This document shows positions 1 to 5,585 of a DNA stretch of 5,585 nt, one piece after another (position 1 is the stretch's first letter; every line of letters starts with the position of its first letter). Both the position numbers and the translations under genes were made by a program. Under the pieces are notes generated by a model that was not told the DNA's origin, did not search any database, and was given only the letters and a program-made list of their open reading frames with translations. The DNA comes from Oscillospiraceae bacterium (GTDB lineage Bacteria; Bacillota; Clostridia; Oscillospirales; Acutalibacteraceae), in NCBI GenBank assembly GCA_029004655.1, contig JAQVYP010000007.1, forward strand, positions 5,664 to 11,248. Direction: 5' to 3'.

Positions 1-121
1 TTACATATTGTAGTAGCCTTTTTGGTGAATACCAATATTTAATGGCAGGTGATAGTCTTGACTGTTCCGAAATAAGAGTTTCATAATTAACTATATGCTT
101 TTGCGGATAGATTTAAGGCTG
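1..121 (-). other. Stretch after the T-box terminator, no supported gene
   Basis: This is the transcript region just downstream of the T-box terminator, where the regulated gene would be expected to begin. On the minus strand it contains only a 27-codon open frame, ATG at 84-82 to TAA at 3-1, reading MKLLFRNSQD and onwards. That frame has no Shine-Dalgarno sequence before its ATG, no cysteine codons (so it is not an attenuator-type leader peptide) and no family I recognise. An AAAGG sits about 10 nt before another ATG at 6-4, but that ATG is followed at once by TAA. I see no gene that can be supported here; the T-box target probably starts beyond the window edge. Confidence 0.5.
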
Positions 122-158
122 AAAAAAACCCCCTCAAGTGCCAAGACACTCAAGGAGG
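122..158 (-). terminator. Rho-independent terminator of the T-box, also the likely end of the pgsA operon
   Basis: The 12-bp stem pairs CCTCCTTGAGTG (158-147) with CACTTGAGGGGG (140-129), all twelve positions paired if three G-U wobbles are allowed. The loop is 6 nt (146-141), and seven U follow directly (128-122). It is a textbook intrinsic terminator on the minus strand. It is also the only one I find downstream of pgsA, so transcripts running through from the recA-pgsA operon should end here too unless the antiterminator forms. Confidence 0.94.
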
Positions 159-180
159 CGAAAATTCGCGGTTCCACTCC
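154..180 (-). promoter_or_regulatory. T-box antiterminator
   Basis: GGAG (180-177) pairs with CTCC (157-154), and GCG (169-167) pairs with CGC (160-158) around an AATTTT loop. Between the two helices on the 5' side is exactly the canonical 7-nt bulge, UGGAACC (176-170), whose first four bases bind the tRNA acceptor end. The CTCC at 157-154 is also part of the 5' arm of the terminator, so the two structures exclude each other. This is the expected switch: uncharged tRNA stabilises this form and transcription continues. Confidence 0.92.
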
Positions 181-390
181 GTTTTATAACTTATATTGAT
201 CTGTAACGTGATCAAAACGCACAATAATACTGAGCCTCCAAGGGCTGTTCCTAAATGTGTGCTGACGGGTGCATTCGCCAAAAATTTAAAACAAAATGCT
301 CTTTCAGTCGCGGAGCATTCTCCCTATTGCTTGAAAATTCAGCTACTTATCCCGATAAACGCATTAACTAATTATTTGGTTTATATTATT

Positions 391-418
391 ATTATATATA
401 CTTTTGGCGATTTGTCTA
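391..418 (-). promoter_or_regulatory. Sigma-A-type promoter for the T-box leader
   Basis: The -35 hexamer is TAGACA (418-413, five of six to TTGACA) and the -10 is a perfect TATAAT (396-391), with a 16-nt spacer. The -35 starts 4 nt after the pgsA stop codon. Transcription would start near 384, leaving about 20 nt of AT-rich lead before Stem I of the T-box begins at 365, which is the expected geometry. The AT-rich background makes -10-like strings common, so the spacing and position carry most of the weight. Confidence 0.7.
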
Positions 419-421
419 CTT

Positions 422-997
422 TTATTTCTTATAATCCACGAATTCCAAGTTTTCCATAAGATAAAGTACACCTGAAATAACTGTAAGTCCAGCAGAAACC
501 CATAGGAATCCTGAAACTACATAACCAAGCGTGCTACAGATTTCGTCATTCAAAACTCCTAAGGAAATAATATATTCTACCAAAATTGCAACAATAATGC
601 CGGTCATTTGGCTGACAGTTTTAGCTTTACCCCAAATGTTTGCGGCAATTACTCTGCCTTTGCCTGCCGAAATAAGCCGCAAAGAGGTTATCAAAAATTC
701 CCTTATTAAAACAATAAAGGTAATCCATACAATGCCGTAACCGATTTCCAGCTTAATGAAGCCCAAAAAAGCTGCAGTAGTAAGCATTTTATCAGCCAAC
801 GGATCTAAAAACTTGCCAAAATCCGTTATCATGTTGTGCTTTCTTGCATATTTTCCGTCAATCAAATCTGTAATAGATGCTACACAAAACAAAATCAGTG
901 CAACAAAGTAATGATGAGGAAAATTAATAAGAAATGTTGCTAAAAATATCGGAGCCATTATTATGCGTAATATTGTCAGCTTATTTGGTAGATTCAT
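422..997 (-). CDS. pgsA: CDP-diacylglycerol--glycerol-3-phosphate 3-phosphatidyltransferase
   Basis: This integral membrane enzyme transfers the phosphatidyl group from CDP-diacylglycerol to glycerol 3-phosphate, giving phosphatidylglycerol phosphate, the committed step to phosphatidylglycerol and cardiolipin. The 191-residue product has the full CDP-alcohol phosphatidyltransferase motif at residues 44-69: D44, D47-G48, A51-R52, G61, D65 and D69, with the exact family spacing. These Asp residues bind the metals and the CDP moiety. The N-terminus MNLPNKLTILRI is typical of PgsA rather than phosphatidylserine or cardiolipin synthases. Hydrophobic stretches near 12-43, 73-105, 127-150 and 158-180 fit a multi-pass protein of usual length. 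The start is supported by GGAGG at 1010-1006, 8 nt before the ATG and inside the last codons of rimO; only 3 bp separate the two genes. It is the last gene of the visible operon. The exact lipid product is inferred from family membership. Confidence 0.95.
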   Translation of the reverse strand: MNLPNKLTILRIIMAPIFLATFLINFPHHYFVALILFCVASITDLIDGKYARKHNMITDFGKFLDPLADKMLTTAAFLGFIKLEIGYGIVWITFIVLIREFLITSLRLISAGKGRVIAANIWGKAKTVSQMTGIIVAILVEYIISLGVLNDEICSTLGYVVSGFLWVSAGLTVISGVLYLMENLEFVDYKK

Positions 998-1000
998 AAC

Positions 1001-2332
1001 TTATTCCTCCACAATCTCGCCAAGAAGATCGTATTCCAAAGTATCGTTTATTTGCACCATAACAAAATCACCAATCACAAGTGGAACAGGTGACATGAAA
1101 AACACTTTACCGTCTACCTCAGGAGCATCAGCTGCAGAGCGACCGAAATAGCATTTAATATAATCGTCATATCCTTCAACCAACACTTCGATAGTGGTTC
1201 CGATCTTTTCTTCATTTTTTTGTGCAGAGATAATCGATTGTTCATTCATTATGTTTTCGGCACGGTCATATTTGATTTGATCTTCAACTTGGTTCGGAAA
1301 TTCTGCGGCTGGGGTGCCTTCTTCGGCTGAATATGCAAAACAACCAACACGATCAAAACGAATTTCCTTGACGAATTCACATAGTTCTTCAAATTCTTGC
1401 TCGGTTTCACCGGGAAAACCAGTCAAAAATGTGGTGCGAATTGTAACATCAGGGATTTTTGTTCTGATTTTATTAATAAGTGTTGTAAGCTCGGCACGAT
1501 TACCTTGACGATTCATGTGCTTTAAGATTTTAGCATCGCAGTGCTGTAAAGGAATATCAAAGTATTTTACTAATTTATCATTACTTGCAACTACGTCGAG
1601 CAATTCGTCTGTAATACGTTCGGGATATGTGTATAGTGTACGAATCCAATGCAAACCCTCAATTTTGCAGAGTTCGGTCAACAAAGTGACAAGCTCTGAT
1701 TTGCCATATAAATCTTCTCCATATCGTGTAGGATCCTGCGCAATCAAAACAAGCTCTTTAACACCTCTATCTGAAAGCTTTTTTGCTTCTGCAACAATGC
1801 TTTCAATTGTACGGCTGCGATAACGGCCGCGGATAGCGGGGATTGCACAATATGTGCAACAGTTGTCGCATCCTTCTGCAATTTTTAAATATGCCATATA
1901 GGATGGGGTGGAAAGTATACGGTCAGCATTTATATCAAGCTTTACTTTATCATCAAAGGCGCACTGCTTGCTGCCACCCAATGAGTCTGAAACTATTTTT
2001 GCAATATCGCTGTTTTTGCCTATACCAACCACAGCGTCAATCTCGGGGATTTCACTCATAATTTGGTCACGGTAACGCTCTGCGAGGCAACCGGTTACAA
2101 TAAGCGCTTTGAGATTACCTTCTTTTTTATAGTTAGCCGCCTCAATTATATTCTCAATTGCCTCTCGTTTGGCTTCTTCAATAAATCCGCAGGTGTTAAC
2201 TATAATGACATCAGCTTCAGATTCGTTCGGAGTAATTTCATATCCCGAAAGGCTAAGACTGCTCAACATCATTTCAGCATCTACCTGATTTTTAGAGCAC
2301 CCAAGCGATACCATTCCTATTTTATAAGACAT
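1001..2332 (-). CDS. rimO: Ribosomal protein S12 methylthiotransferase RimO
   Basis: A radical-SAM enzyme with two iron-sulfur clusters that adds a methylthio group to the conserved aspartate of ribosomal protein S12. With the start chosen here it has 443 residues, normal for the family. The N-terminal UPF0004 domain has its three cluster cysteines: C12 (in SLGCSKNQVD), C48 (NTCGF) and C82 (TGCLAER). The radical-SAM CxxxCxxC motif is C155, C159, C162. A C-terminal TRAM domain occupies about 377-443. AQDPTRYGEDLYG and GRSAADAPEVDG mark it as RimO rather than the tRNA-modifying paralogue MiaB. The frame also has an ATG at 2341-2339 overlapping the recX stop as ATGA, but GAGGA (2346-2342) abuts that ATG directly, whereas it lies 9 nt before the ATG at 2332. 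I therefore prefer 2332, which gives MSYKIGMVSLGC. The gene follows recX by 5 bp and is probably co-transcribed with it. Confidence 0.95.
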   Translation of the reverse strand: MSYKIGMVSLGCSKNQVDAEMMLSSLSLSGYEITPNESEADVIIVNTCGFIEEAKREAIENIIEAANYKKEGNLKALIVTGCLAERYRDQIMSEIPEIDAVVGIGKNSDIAKIVSDSLGGSKQCAFDDKVKLDINADRILSTPSYMAYLKIAEGCDNCCTYCAIPAIRGRYRSRTIESIVAEAKKLSDRGVKELVLIAQDPTRYGEDLYGKSELVTLLTELCKIEGLHWIRTLYTYPERITDELLDVVASNDKLVKYFDIPLQHCDAKILKHMNRQGNRAELTTLINKIRTKIPDVTIRTTFLTGFPGETEQEFEELCEFVKEIRFDRVGCFAYSAEEGTPAAEFPNQVEDQIKYDRAENIMNEQSIISAQKNEEKIGTTIEVLVEGYDDYIKCYFGRSAADAPEVDGKVFFMSPVPLVIGDFVMVQINDTLEYDLLGEIVEE

Positions 2333-2337
2333 ATTTT

Positions 2338-3000
2338 TCATTCCTCAAAAAGTTCGATTTCATTGTTGTAAAGTCTGATGGCGGTGCGAATATCCGAAAA
2401 AGAAAATCCGCGCCTAGCCAAAGCTGCAACAGTGCGATTCAATGACTTCTCGTCACCCAAACTATTTCTATATTTTTTATTAATTAATTCTTTTATAACT
2501 TCCACAGAATCGGTTTCAACATCTTCCGCAATTTCTTTTGCCAGATCACGATCAATGCCTTTTGAAGACATTAAAAAGGCAGCCTTTTTGGGGGCAACAC
2601 GTTTTTGTGTGACATAGTTTTTAGCCAATCGCTCAGCATAGCGACGGTCATCAATAAAGCCCAATTCTTCCATTTTGTCTGCCGCGTAAATAGCGGCAGC
2701 TTCGGGAAAATTCCGACGCAGTTTTTCAATAAGTTGCTTTTTAGAACAGTCACTTTGTTCCAAATACCACAATGCACGTGATTTAGCACGACTGCAATGC
2801 GAAGCTTCGACTATTTCGCGAAGATTTGCATCATCAAGCTCTAATCCACTGCACAGATGATATGAATCGCAAATAACACGGTCAATCCCAATCAAACCAG
2901 TGCTGTCAGCGGTTGCACCATAATCTTTTGGTTCAATAGCACAATCAAATTCAATTCCATATAGGTGTTTGCGCCGTGAATGCAAGGCAACTATTTTCAT
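2338..3000 (-). CDS. recX: Regulatory protein RecX
   Basis: RecX binds RecA filaments and modulates, usually inhibits, RecA strand-exchange and coprotease activity. The 220-residue product is all-helical in character with family hallmarks: an N-terminal segment ending in a short SRAKSRALWYLEQSDCSKKQL helix region (about 70-90), GFIDDRRYAERLAKNYV at about 104-120, and the C-terminal ARRGFSFSDIRTAI at about 195-208. The family is divergent, so its place directly after recA is strong supporting evidence. Its ATG overlaps the recA stop codon as TAATG, and no good Shine-Dalgarno precedes it (the upstream bases read GGTTGATGAATA). Translation is probably coupled to recA termination, which would keep RecX well below RecA. 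The stop is TGA, so the standard code applies. Confidence 0.92.
   Translation of the reverse strand: MKIVALHSRRKHLYGIEFDCAIEPKDYGATADSTGLIGIDRVICDSYHLCSGLELDDANLREIVEASHCSRAKSRALWYLEQSDCSKKQLIEKLRRNFPEAAAIYAADKMEELGFIDDRRYAERLAKNYVTQKRVAPKKAAFLMSSKGIDRDLAKEIAEDVETDSVEVIKELINKKYRNSLGDEKSLNRTVAALARRGFSFSDIRTAIRLYNNEIELFEE
2342..2346 (-). promoter_or_regulatory. Ribosome binding site deciding the rimO start
   Basis: GAGGA lies in the last codons of recX. It directly abuts the ATG at 2341-2339, which is too close for initiation, and stands 9 nt from the ATG at 2332-2330, which is near ideal. It supports the start at 2332 and shortens RimO by three residues relative to the longest frame. Confidence 0.75.
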
Positions 3001-4115
3001 TATTCATCAACCGCAACATCAATATTAACCTTTGAAGCAGGTTTTGCCGGCTTCTCTTCAGGAGCATTATCAGTTTTTCCAGGCTTAGCAGTAGTCTTAG
3101 CTGAACCTTTAGCCAACTTTTCGGCGGCTTGGGCTTTCATCGCATCTATGATCTTTGCTTCTATTTCTGCCATTATATCTGGGTTTTCAGACAAGAAGAT
3201 TTTAGCATTGTCACGGCCCTGAGAGAGTCTCATTTCACCATAATAGAAGAATGCACCGGAACGCCTAACAATATCGTATTTAACGCCAAGGTCAATAATT
3301 TCACCCTCTCGAGAAATACCTTTGCCATACATAATATCAAATTCTGCCTCACGAAAAGGAGGAGCAACTTTGTTCTTTACAATTTTTACTTTGGTGTGTG
3401 AGCCTATCATTTCTCCACTGACTTTAAGAGTCTCTACTTTGCGGATATCAAGGCGAACTGATGCATAGAACTTTAGAGCACGACCGCCTGTGGTGGTTTC
3501 GGGGCTTCCGTACATAACTCCGATTTTATCACGCAACTGATTAATAAATATCGCAACACAGTTAGATTTAGATATTGCACCTGCAAGCTTACGAAGTGCC
3601 TGCGACATGAGTCGTGCTTGAAGACCCATATGAGAATCGCCCATTTCGCCTTCAATTTCAGCTTTTGGAACCAAAGCTGCAACTGAGTCAACTACTACAA
3701 CGGAAATGGCATTTGAGCGAACAAGAGCTTCAGTAATTTCCAAAGCCTGCTCACCGGTGTCCGGCTGTGAAATCAACAAAGAATCAATGTTAACACCCAA
3801 AGCACTTGCATAAACAGGGTCAAGTGCATGCTCAACGTCGATAAAGGCAACCTCGCCGCCTTGCTTTTGTGACTCAGCGACAATATGCAAAGCAATTGTC
3901 GTTTTACCAGAAGATTCAGGTCCATATATTTCAACAATACGTCCCTTTGGAACGCCACCGATTCCTAAAGCCATATCCAATGCTATAGATCCTGTAGGTA
4001 TATGCTCAACCTGCATATTTAGATTCTCGCCAAGTTTCATAACAGCACCTTTACCGAACTGTTTTTCTATATGTGCAAGAGCGGTTTCGAGTGCCTTTGC
4101 TTTATCATCTGCCAT
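3000..4115 (-). CDS. recA: Recombinase RecA
   Basis: RecA is the ATP-dependent cytoplasmic recombinase that coats single-stranded DNA, drives homologous pairing and strand exchange, and as a coprotease triggers LexA self-cleavage in the SOS response. The 371-residue product has the Walker A motif GPESSGKT at 65-72, the catalytic glutamate E95 in FIDVEHALDP, Walker B VVVVD ending at D143, loop L1 around EGEMGDSHMG (155-164), and loop L2 starting at INQLRDKIGVMYGSPETTTGG with the ATP-sensing Q193. The C-terminal lobe is complete to about 328; a low-complexity Lys/Ala/Pro-rich tail follows, ending acidic (DVAVDE). The frame is open for 29 more hydrophobic codons upstream, but these span the promoter and match no RecA. 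The ATG at 4115 gives the usual MADDKAKALE N-terminus and has AAGGA 10 nt before it. The stop overlaps the recX start. Confidence 0.99.
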   Translation of the reverse strand: MADDKAKALETALAHIEKQFGKGAVMKLGENLNMQVEHIPTGSIALDMALGIGGVPKGRIVEIYGPESSGKTTIALHIVAESQKQGGEVAFIDVEHALDPVYASALGVNIDSLLISQPDTGEQALEITEALVRSNAISVVVVDSVAALVPKAEIEGEMGDSHMGLQARLMSQALRKLAGAISKSNCVAIFINQLRDKIGVMYGSPETTTGGRALKFYASVRLDIRKVETLKVSGEMIGSHTKVKIVKNKVAPPFREAEFDIMYGKGISREGEIIDLGVKYDIVRRSGAFFYYGEMRLSQGRDNAKIFLSENPDIMAEIEAKIIDAMKAQAAEKLAKGSAKTTAKPGKTDNAPEEKPAKPASKVNIDVAVDE

Positions 4116-4125
4116 TTTATAATCA

Positions 4126-4130
4126 TCCTT
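4126..4130 (-). promoter_or_regulatory. Ribosome binding site deciding the recA start
   Basis: AAGGA, within AAAGGATGAT, lies 10 nt before the ATG at 4115. It sits downstream of the predicted recA promoter and rules against the longer frame that opens at 4202. Confidence 0.75.
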
Positions 4131-4142
4131 TCGGTTCTCATC

Positions 4143-4162
4143 TTTTAGGATTATACCTAAAA
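4143..4162 (-). promoter_or_regulatory. Palindrome over the recA -10 box, candidate operator
   Basis: TTTTAGG (4162-4156) and CCTAAAA (4149-4143) form a perfect 7-bp inverted repeat whose 6-bp centre is exactly the TATAAT -10 box. A repressor bound here would block RNA polymerase. No canonical Gram-positive LexA box (GAAC-N4-GTTC) is present in the 4116-4182 gap; only an isolated GAAC half-site occurs, at 4138-4135. The palindrome itself is seen directly; its role as an operator, and LexA as the binder, are inference. It is unlikely to be a terminator because no U-run follows. Confidence 0.45.
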
Positions 4163-4178
4163 ACAATGATAATATCAA
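4150..4178 (-). promoter_or_regulatory. Sigma-A-type promoter of recA
   Basis: TTGATA (4178-4173, five of six to the -35 consensus) and a perfect TATAAT (4155-4150) are separated by exactly 17 nt. The promoter fills the 67-bp gap between prmC and recA. Transcription would start near 4143, giving a leader of about 28 nt that contains the recA ribosome binding site. It suggests that recA-recX-rimO-pgsA has its own strong promoter independent of the upstream genes. Confidence 0.8.
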
Positions 4179-4182
4179 TATC

Positions 4183-4995
4183 TTATAAGTTAACAGTACC
4201 AATAATCACCCTGTCATTGCCCGAATAATCTTTTATTGTTTTAATTTTTGTAAGACCGGCTGATGCGAAAATTCTACTTACTTCATCTGATTGGTCGGAT
4301 CCAATCTCTACCATGATTTTTCCGCTATTTTTAACATGATGGGACCATTTATCCGCAATTATGCGATAAAAGAAAAGTCCGTCTTCGCCGCCGTCTAAAG
4401 CCACCCGTGGCTCATGCTGAATTTCAGGCTGCAAAGAGGGAATAATGTTGCTTTTGATGTAAGGTGGATTGCTTACCAATAAATCAAAAGTGCCATTAAT
4501 TTCTGTTGTTATATCGCCAAGTATAGGCTGTACATCAACTTTGTTAAGAGCAATGTTCCTTTTTAAATACTCAAATGCGTCAGGTGATTTTTCAATTGCT
4601 GTTACACTGCAATCGGTGGCATTTTTTGCAATGGAAACAGCAATGCAGCCACTGCCTGAGCAAAGATCAACCACACTAAGCGGTTTTTTAGTCTTTAAAA
4701 ATTCCAACGCGCTATCAACCAATATCTCAGTGTCGGCACGGGGAATTAATACCCCAGGGCCAACTTTGAAGGGGAGTGAATAGAATTCCCATTCGTGAAG
4801 CAGATATTGGAGCGGTTCACCGCTAAGCCTTTTTGTACAAAGCATTAAAGCAAACTCCAACTGTTGATCGGTGATCTCACAAAATATGCTGCCGCAAACA
4901 TGCTGAACCAACTGTTTTGCTTCAAAAACTGCTGATTTGTTGCCTGATTTCGCTAGTTCTGATGCAAGAAGTTTTGTCAATCGGTTAGCTGTCAT
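4183..4995 (-). CDS. prmC: Peptide chain release factor N5-glutamine methyltransferase
   Basis: PrmC (HemK) uses S-adenosylmethionine to methylate the glutamine of the GGQ motif in release factors RF1 and RF2, which speeds translation termination. The 270-residue product has the helical N-terminal substrate-binding domain (about 1-75, ending in GEPLQYLLHEWEF at 59-71), IPRADTE at 84-90, the SAM-binding motif I VVDLCSGSGCIA at 108-119, and the catalytic NPPY at 176-179 in LLVSNPPYIKS. Cysteine in place of the common glycine in the DLGTGSG-type loop is a mild variation. A GTG at 5001 could add two residues, but AGAGGA (5010-5005) lies only 3 nt from it and 9 nt from the ATG at 4995, so 4995 is preferred. 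The ATG overlaps the stop of the preceding DUF1385 gene as TAATG. prfA, a common partner, is not next to it: recA follows instead. Confidence 0.96.
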   Translation of the reverse strand: MTANRLTKLLASELAKSGNKSAVFEAKQLVQHVCGSIFCEITDQQLEFALMLCTKRLSGEPLQYLLHEWEFYSLPFKVGPGVLIPRADTEILVDSALEFLKTKKPLSVVDLCSGSGCIAVSIAKNATDCSVTAIEKSPDAFEYLKRNIALNKVDVQPILGDITTEINGTFDLLVSNPPYIKSNIIPSLQPEIQHEPRVALDGGEDGLFFYRIIADKWSHHVKNSGKIMVEIGSDQSDEVSRIFASAGLTKIKTIKDYSGNDRVIIGTVNL

Positions 4996-5585
4996 TACCA
5001 CTTATCCTCTTCAGGATTTTCAGGCTTTACGGCCTGCAATGAGGCAATTGCAACTTCAATCATTGTGTCATCAGGTTCTTTTGTGGTCAGCCTTTGAAGC
5101 CACATTCCGGGTGCGGAAATAATTCTGGTGGCAATATTTTCATATCGTCCGCAAATCTTAATAAGTTCGTATCCAATACCGCACACCAGAGGCAGCATCA
5201 AAAGTTTTATTGCAACCCAAAGTACAATAAATTGTGTAACAGCAGGGAAAGTGGATGCAATTAATCCATTAATTACAATGCCTATCAATAGCATGAGAAT
5301 TAAAAATGAGGTGCCACAGCGTGGGTGGAAACGCTGCTGTTTTCTAACATTATCTACTGTCAATTCTTGTCCGCCTTCGTAGCAGAAAATGGTTTTATGT
5401 TCGGCTCCATGGTACATAAAGACTCGCTTAATATCACTCATTAATGAAACACACGATATGTATGCAACGAAGATCATTATTTTCATTGTGCCTTCAATTA
5501 CGCTGCGCCAGCCATTGATTGCGCCGCCTGCGGCATTATTTATAATATTAAAAATAAATGCCGGTAACCACATGAATAAAACTAA
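4995..5585 (-). CDS. DUF1385 (YqhQ-like) membrane protein, 5' end missing
   Basis: The last 196 residues of a DUF1385/COG3872 (YqhQ-type) protein are present. The frame is open to the window edge, and the ATG at 5573 is probably internal, since family members are roughly 300 residues long and the residues before it (LVLF) continue a hydrophobic stretch. The family signature YHGAEHK is encoded at 5414-5394 and is followed by a conserved HPRCGTSF segment. Hydrophobic, probably membrane-spanning stretches lie around the start, just before the signature (IMIFVAYISCVSLM) and twice after it. The C-terminal PGMWLQRLTTKEPDD is also typical. The biochemical function of the family is not established; the His/Glu-rich signature has led to suggestions of metal binding. 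In Firmicutes it often sits beside prmC, as here, where its stop overlaps the prmC start. Confidence 0.9.
   Translation of the reverse strand, partial: LVLFMWLPAFIFNIINNAAGGAINGWRSVIEGTMKIMIFVAYISCVSLMSDIKRVFMYHGAEHKTIFCYEGGQELTVDNVRKQQRFHPRCGTSFLILMLLIGIVINGLIASTFPAVTQFIVLWVAIKLLMLPLVCGIGYELIKICGRYENIATRIISAPGMWLQRLTTKEPDDTMIEVAIASLQAVKPENPEEDKW
5005..5010 (-). promoter_or_regulatory. Ribosome binding site deciding the prmC start
   Basis: AGAGGA sits in the last codons of the DUF1385 gene, 9 nt before the ATG at 4995 and only 3 nt before the alternative GTG at 5001. It favours the ATG. Confidence 0.7.

Larger units (their letters stand above)
122..365 (-). promoter_or_regulatory. T-box riboswitch, predicted tRNA-Cys specific
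   Basis: This leader senses uncharged tRNA and controls read-through into a downstream gene. Stem I is closed by AATGCGT (365-359) with ACACATT (260-254), one mismatch, and by CGGG (354-351) with CCCG (269-266). The specifier loop has AGTA (347-344) on one side and GAA-TGC-ACC on the other, so the specifier codon is TGC at 273-271. A GGGAG motif (324-320) precedes the apical hairpin AATGCTC/GAGCATT (319-313 with 301-295, 11-nt loop). Next come a small AGCC/GGCT hairpin (246-243 with 236-233) and a Stem III-like TTGATC/GATCAA hairpin (215-210 with 201-196). The T-box core TGGAACCGCG lies at 176-167, followed by antiterminator and terminator. In T-boxes the UGGN bulge pairs with the tRNA NCCA end; UGGA requires discriminator U, as found in tRNA-Cys. 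Specifier and bulge therefore agree on cysteine. Glycine tRNA also has U73, but no Gly codon occupies the specifier register. The regulated gene is not visible. Confidence 0.93.

Noticed and set aside
1..84. A 27-codon minus-strand frame as a leader peptide or small gene
   Set aside because: It has no ribosome binding site, no cysteine codons and no recognisable sequence; it is mentioned only as an open question about the T-box target.
196..459. An 87-codon plus-strand open frame after pgsA
   Set aside because: It lies antisense to the T-box leader, its promoter and the end of pgsA, which explain the sequence better, and its product resembles no family I know.
1515..1823. A 102-codon plus-strand open frame inside rimO, and similar antisense frames elsewhere
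   Set aside because: They are shadows of strongly supported minus-strand genes and encode no recognisable domains.
4126..4138. GAAC at 4138-4135 as part of a LexA box before recA
   Set aside because: The bases that follow (CGAAAGGA) do not supply the GTTC half-site at the required spacing, so this is a lone tetramer.
4143..4162. The TTTTAGG/CCTAAAA repeat as a transcription terminator after prmC
   Set aside because: The stem is short and AT-rich and no U-run follows it on the minus strand; the match to the -10 box explains it better as a promoter or operator element.
4116..4202. A 29-codon upstream extension of recA starting at 4202
   Set aside because: It is hydrophobic, matches no RecA N-terminus, overlaps the end of prmC and runs through a strong promoter; the ATG at 4115 has its own ribosome binding site and the usual RecA start sequence.

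Overview
The window is about 5.6 kb of AT-rich DNA with every supported gene on the minus strand. It reads as an ordinary chromosomal housekeeping block of a low-GC Gram-positive bacterium. The protein families, the strong GGAGG-type ribosome binding sites and the T-box leader all point to Firmicutes, most likely a clostridial (Eubacteriales/Oscillospiraceae-like) gut-type species. This placement is an inference; no rRNA gene is present to fix it.

In transcription order (right to left) the window holds: the 3' part of a DUF1385/YqhQ-family membrane protein (4995-5585, cut by the window edge); prmC, which methylates release factors (4183-4995); a 67-bp gap with a strong sigma-A-type promoter overlapped by a palindrome; recA (3000-4115); recX (2338-3000); rimO (1001-2332); and pgsA (422-997). 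Junctions are very tight: TAATG stop/start overlaps join DUF1385 to prmC and recA to recX, 5 bp separate recX from rimO, and 3 bp separate rimO from pgsA. recA-recX-rimO-pgsA therefore looks like one operon with its own promoter, possibly also reached by read-through from the prmC side. It combines recombination and repair (RecA and its modulator RecX), ribosome modification (RimO; PrmC upstream acts in translation termination) and phospholipid synthesis (PgsA).

The roughly 420 bp after pgsA are not empty. A promoter (391-418) starts 4 nt after the pgsA stop and drives a complete T-box riboswitch (122-365, minus strand). The leader has a Stem I with a GAA-UGC-ACC specifier loop, further hairpins, a canonical antiterminator with a 7-nt UGGAACC bulge, and a competing intrinsic terminator ending in seven U. 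The UGC specifier and the UGGA bulge, which pairs with a tRNA ending UCCA (discriminator U), agree on tRNA-Cys. The leader should therefore switch on a cysteine-related gene lying beyond position 1. No convincing start of that gene is visible within the window.

The points most worth a second look are the cysteine T-box and its unseen target, its apparent double use as the terminator of the recA-pgsA operon, and the palindrome over the recA -10 box in the absence of a canonical LexA box. I found no mobile element, CRISPR array, tRNA or rRNA gene, and no clear sign of a new multi-gene system.
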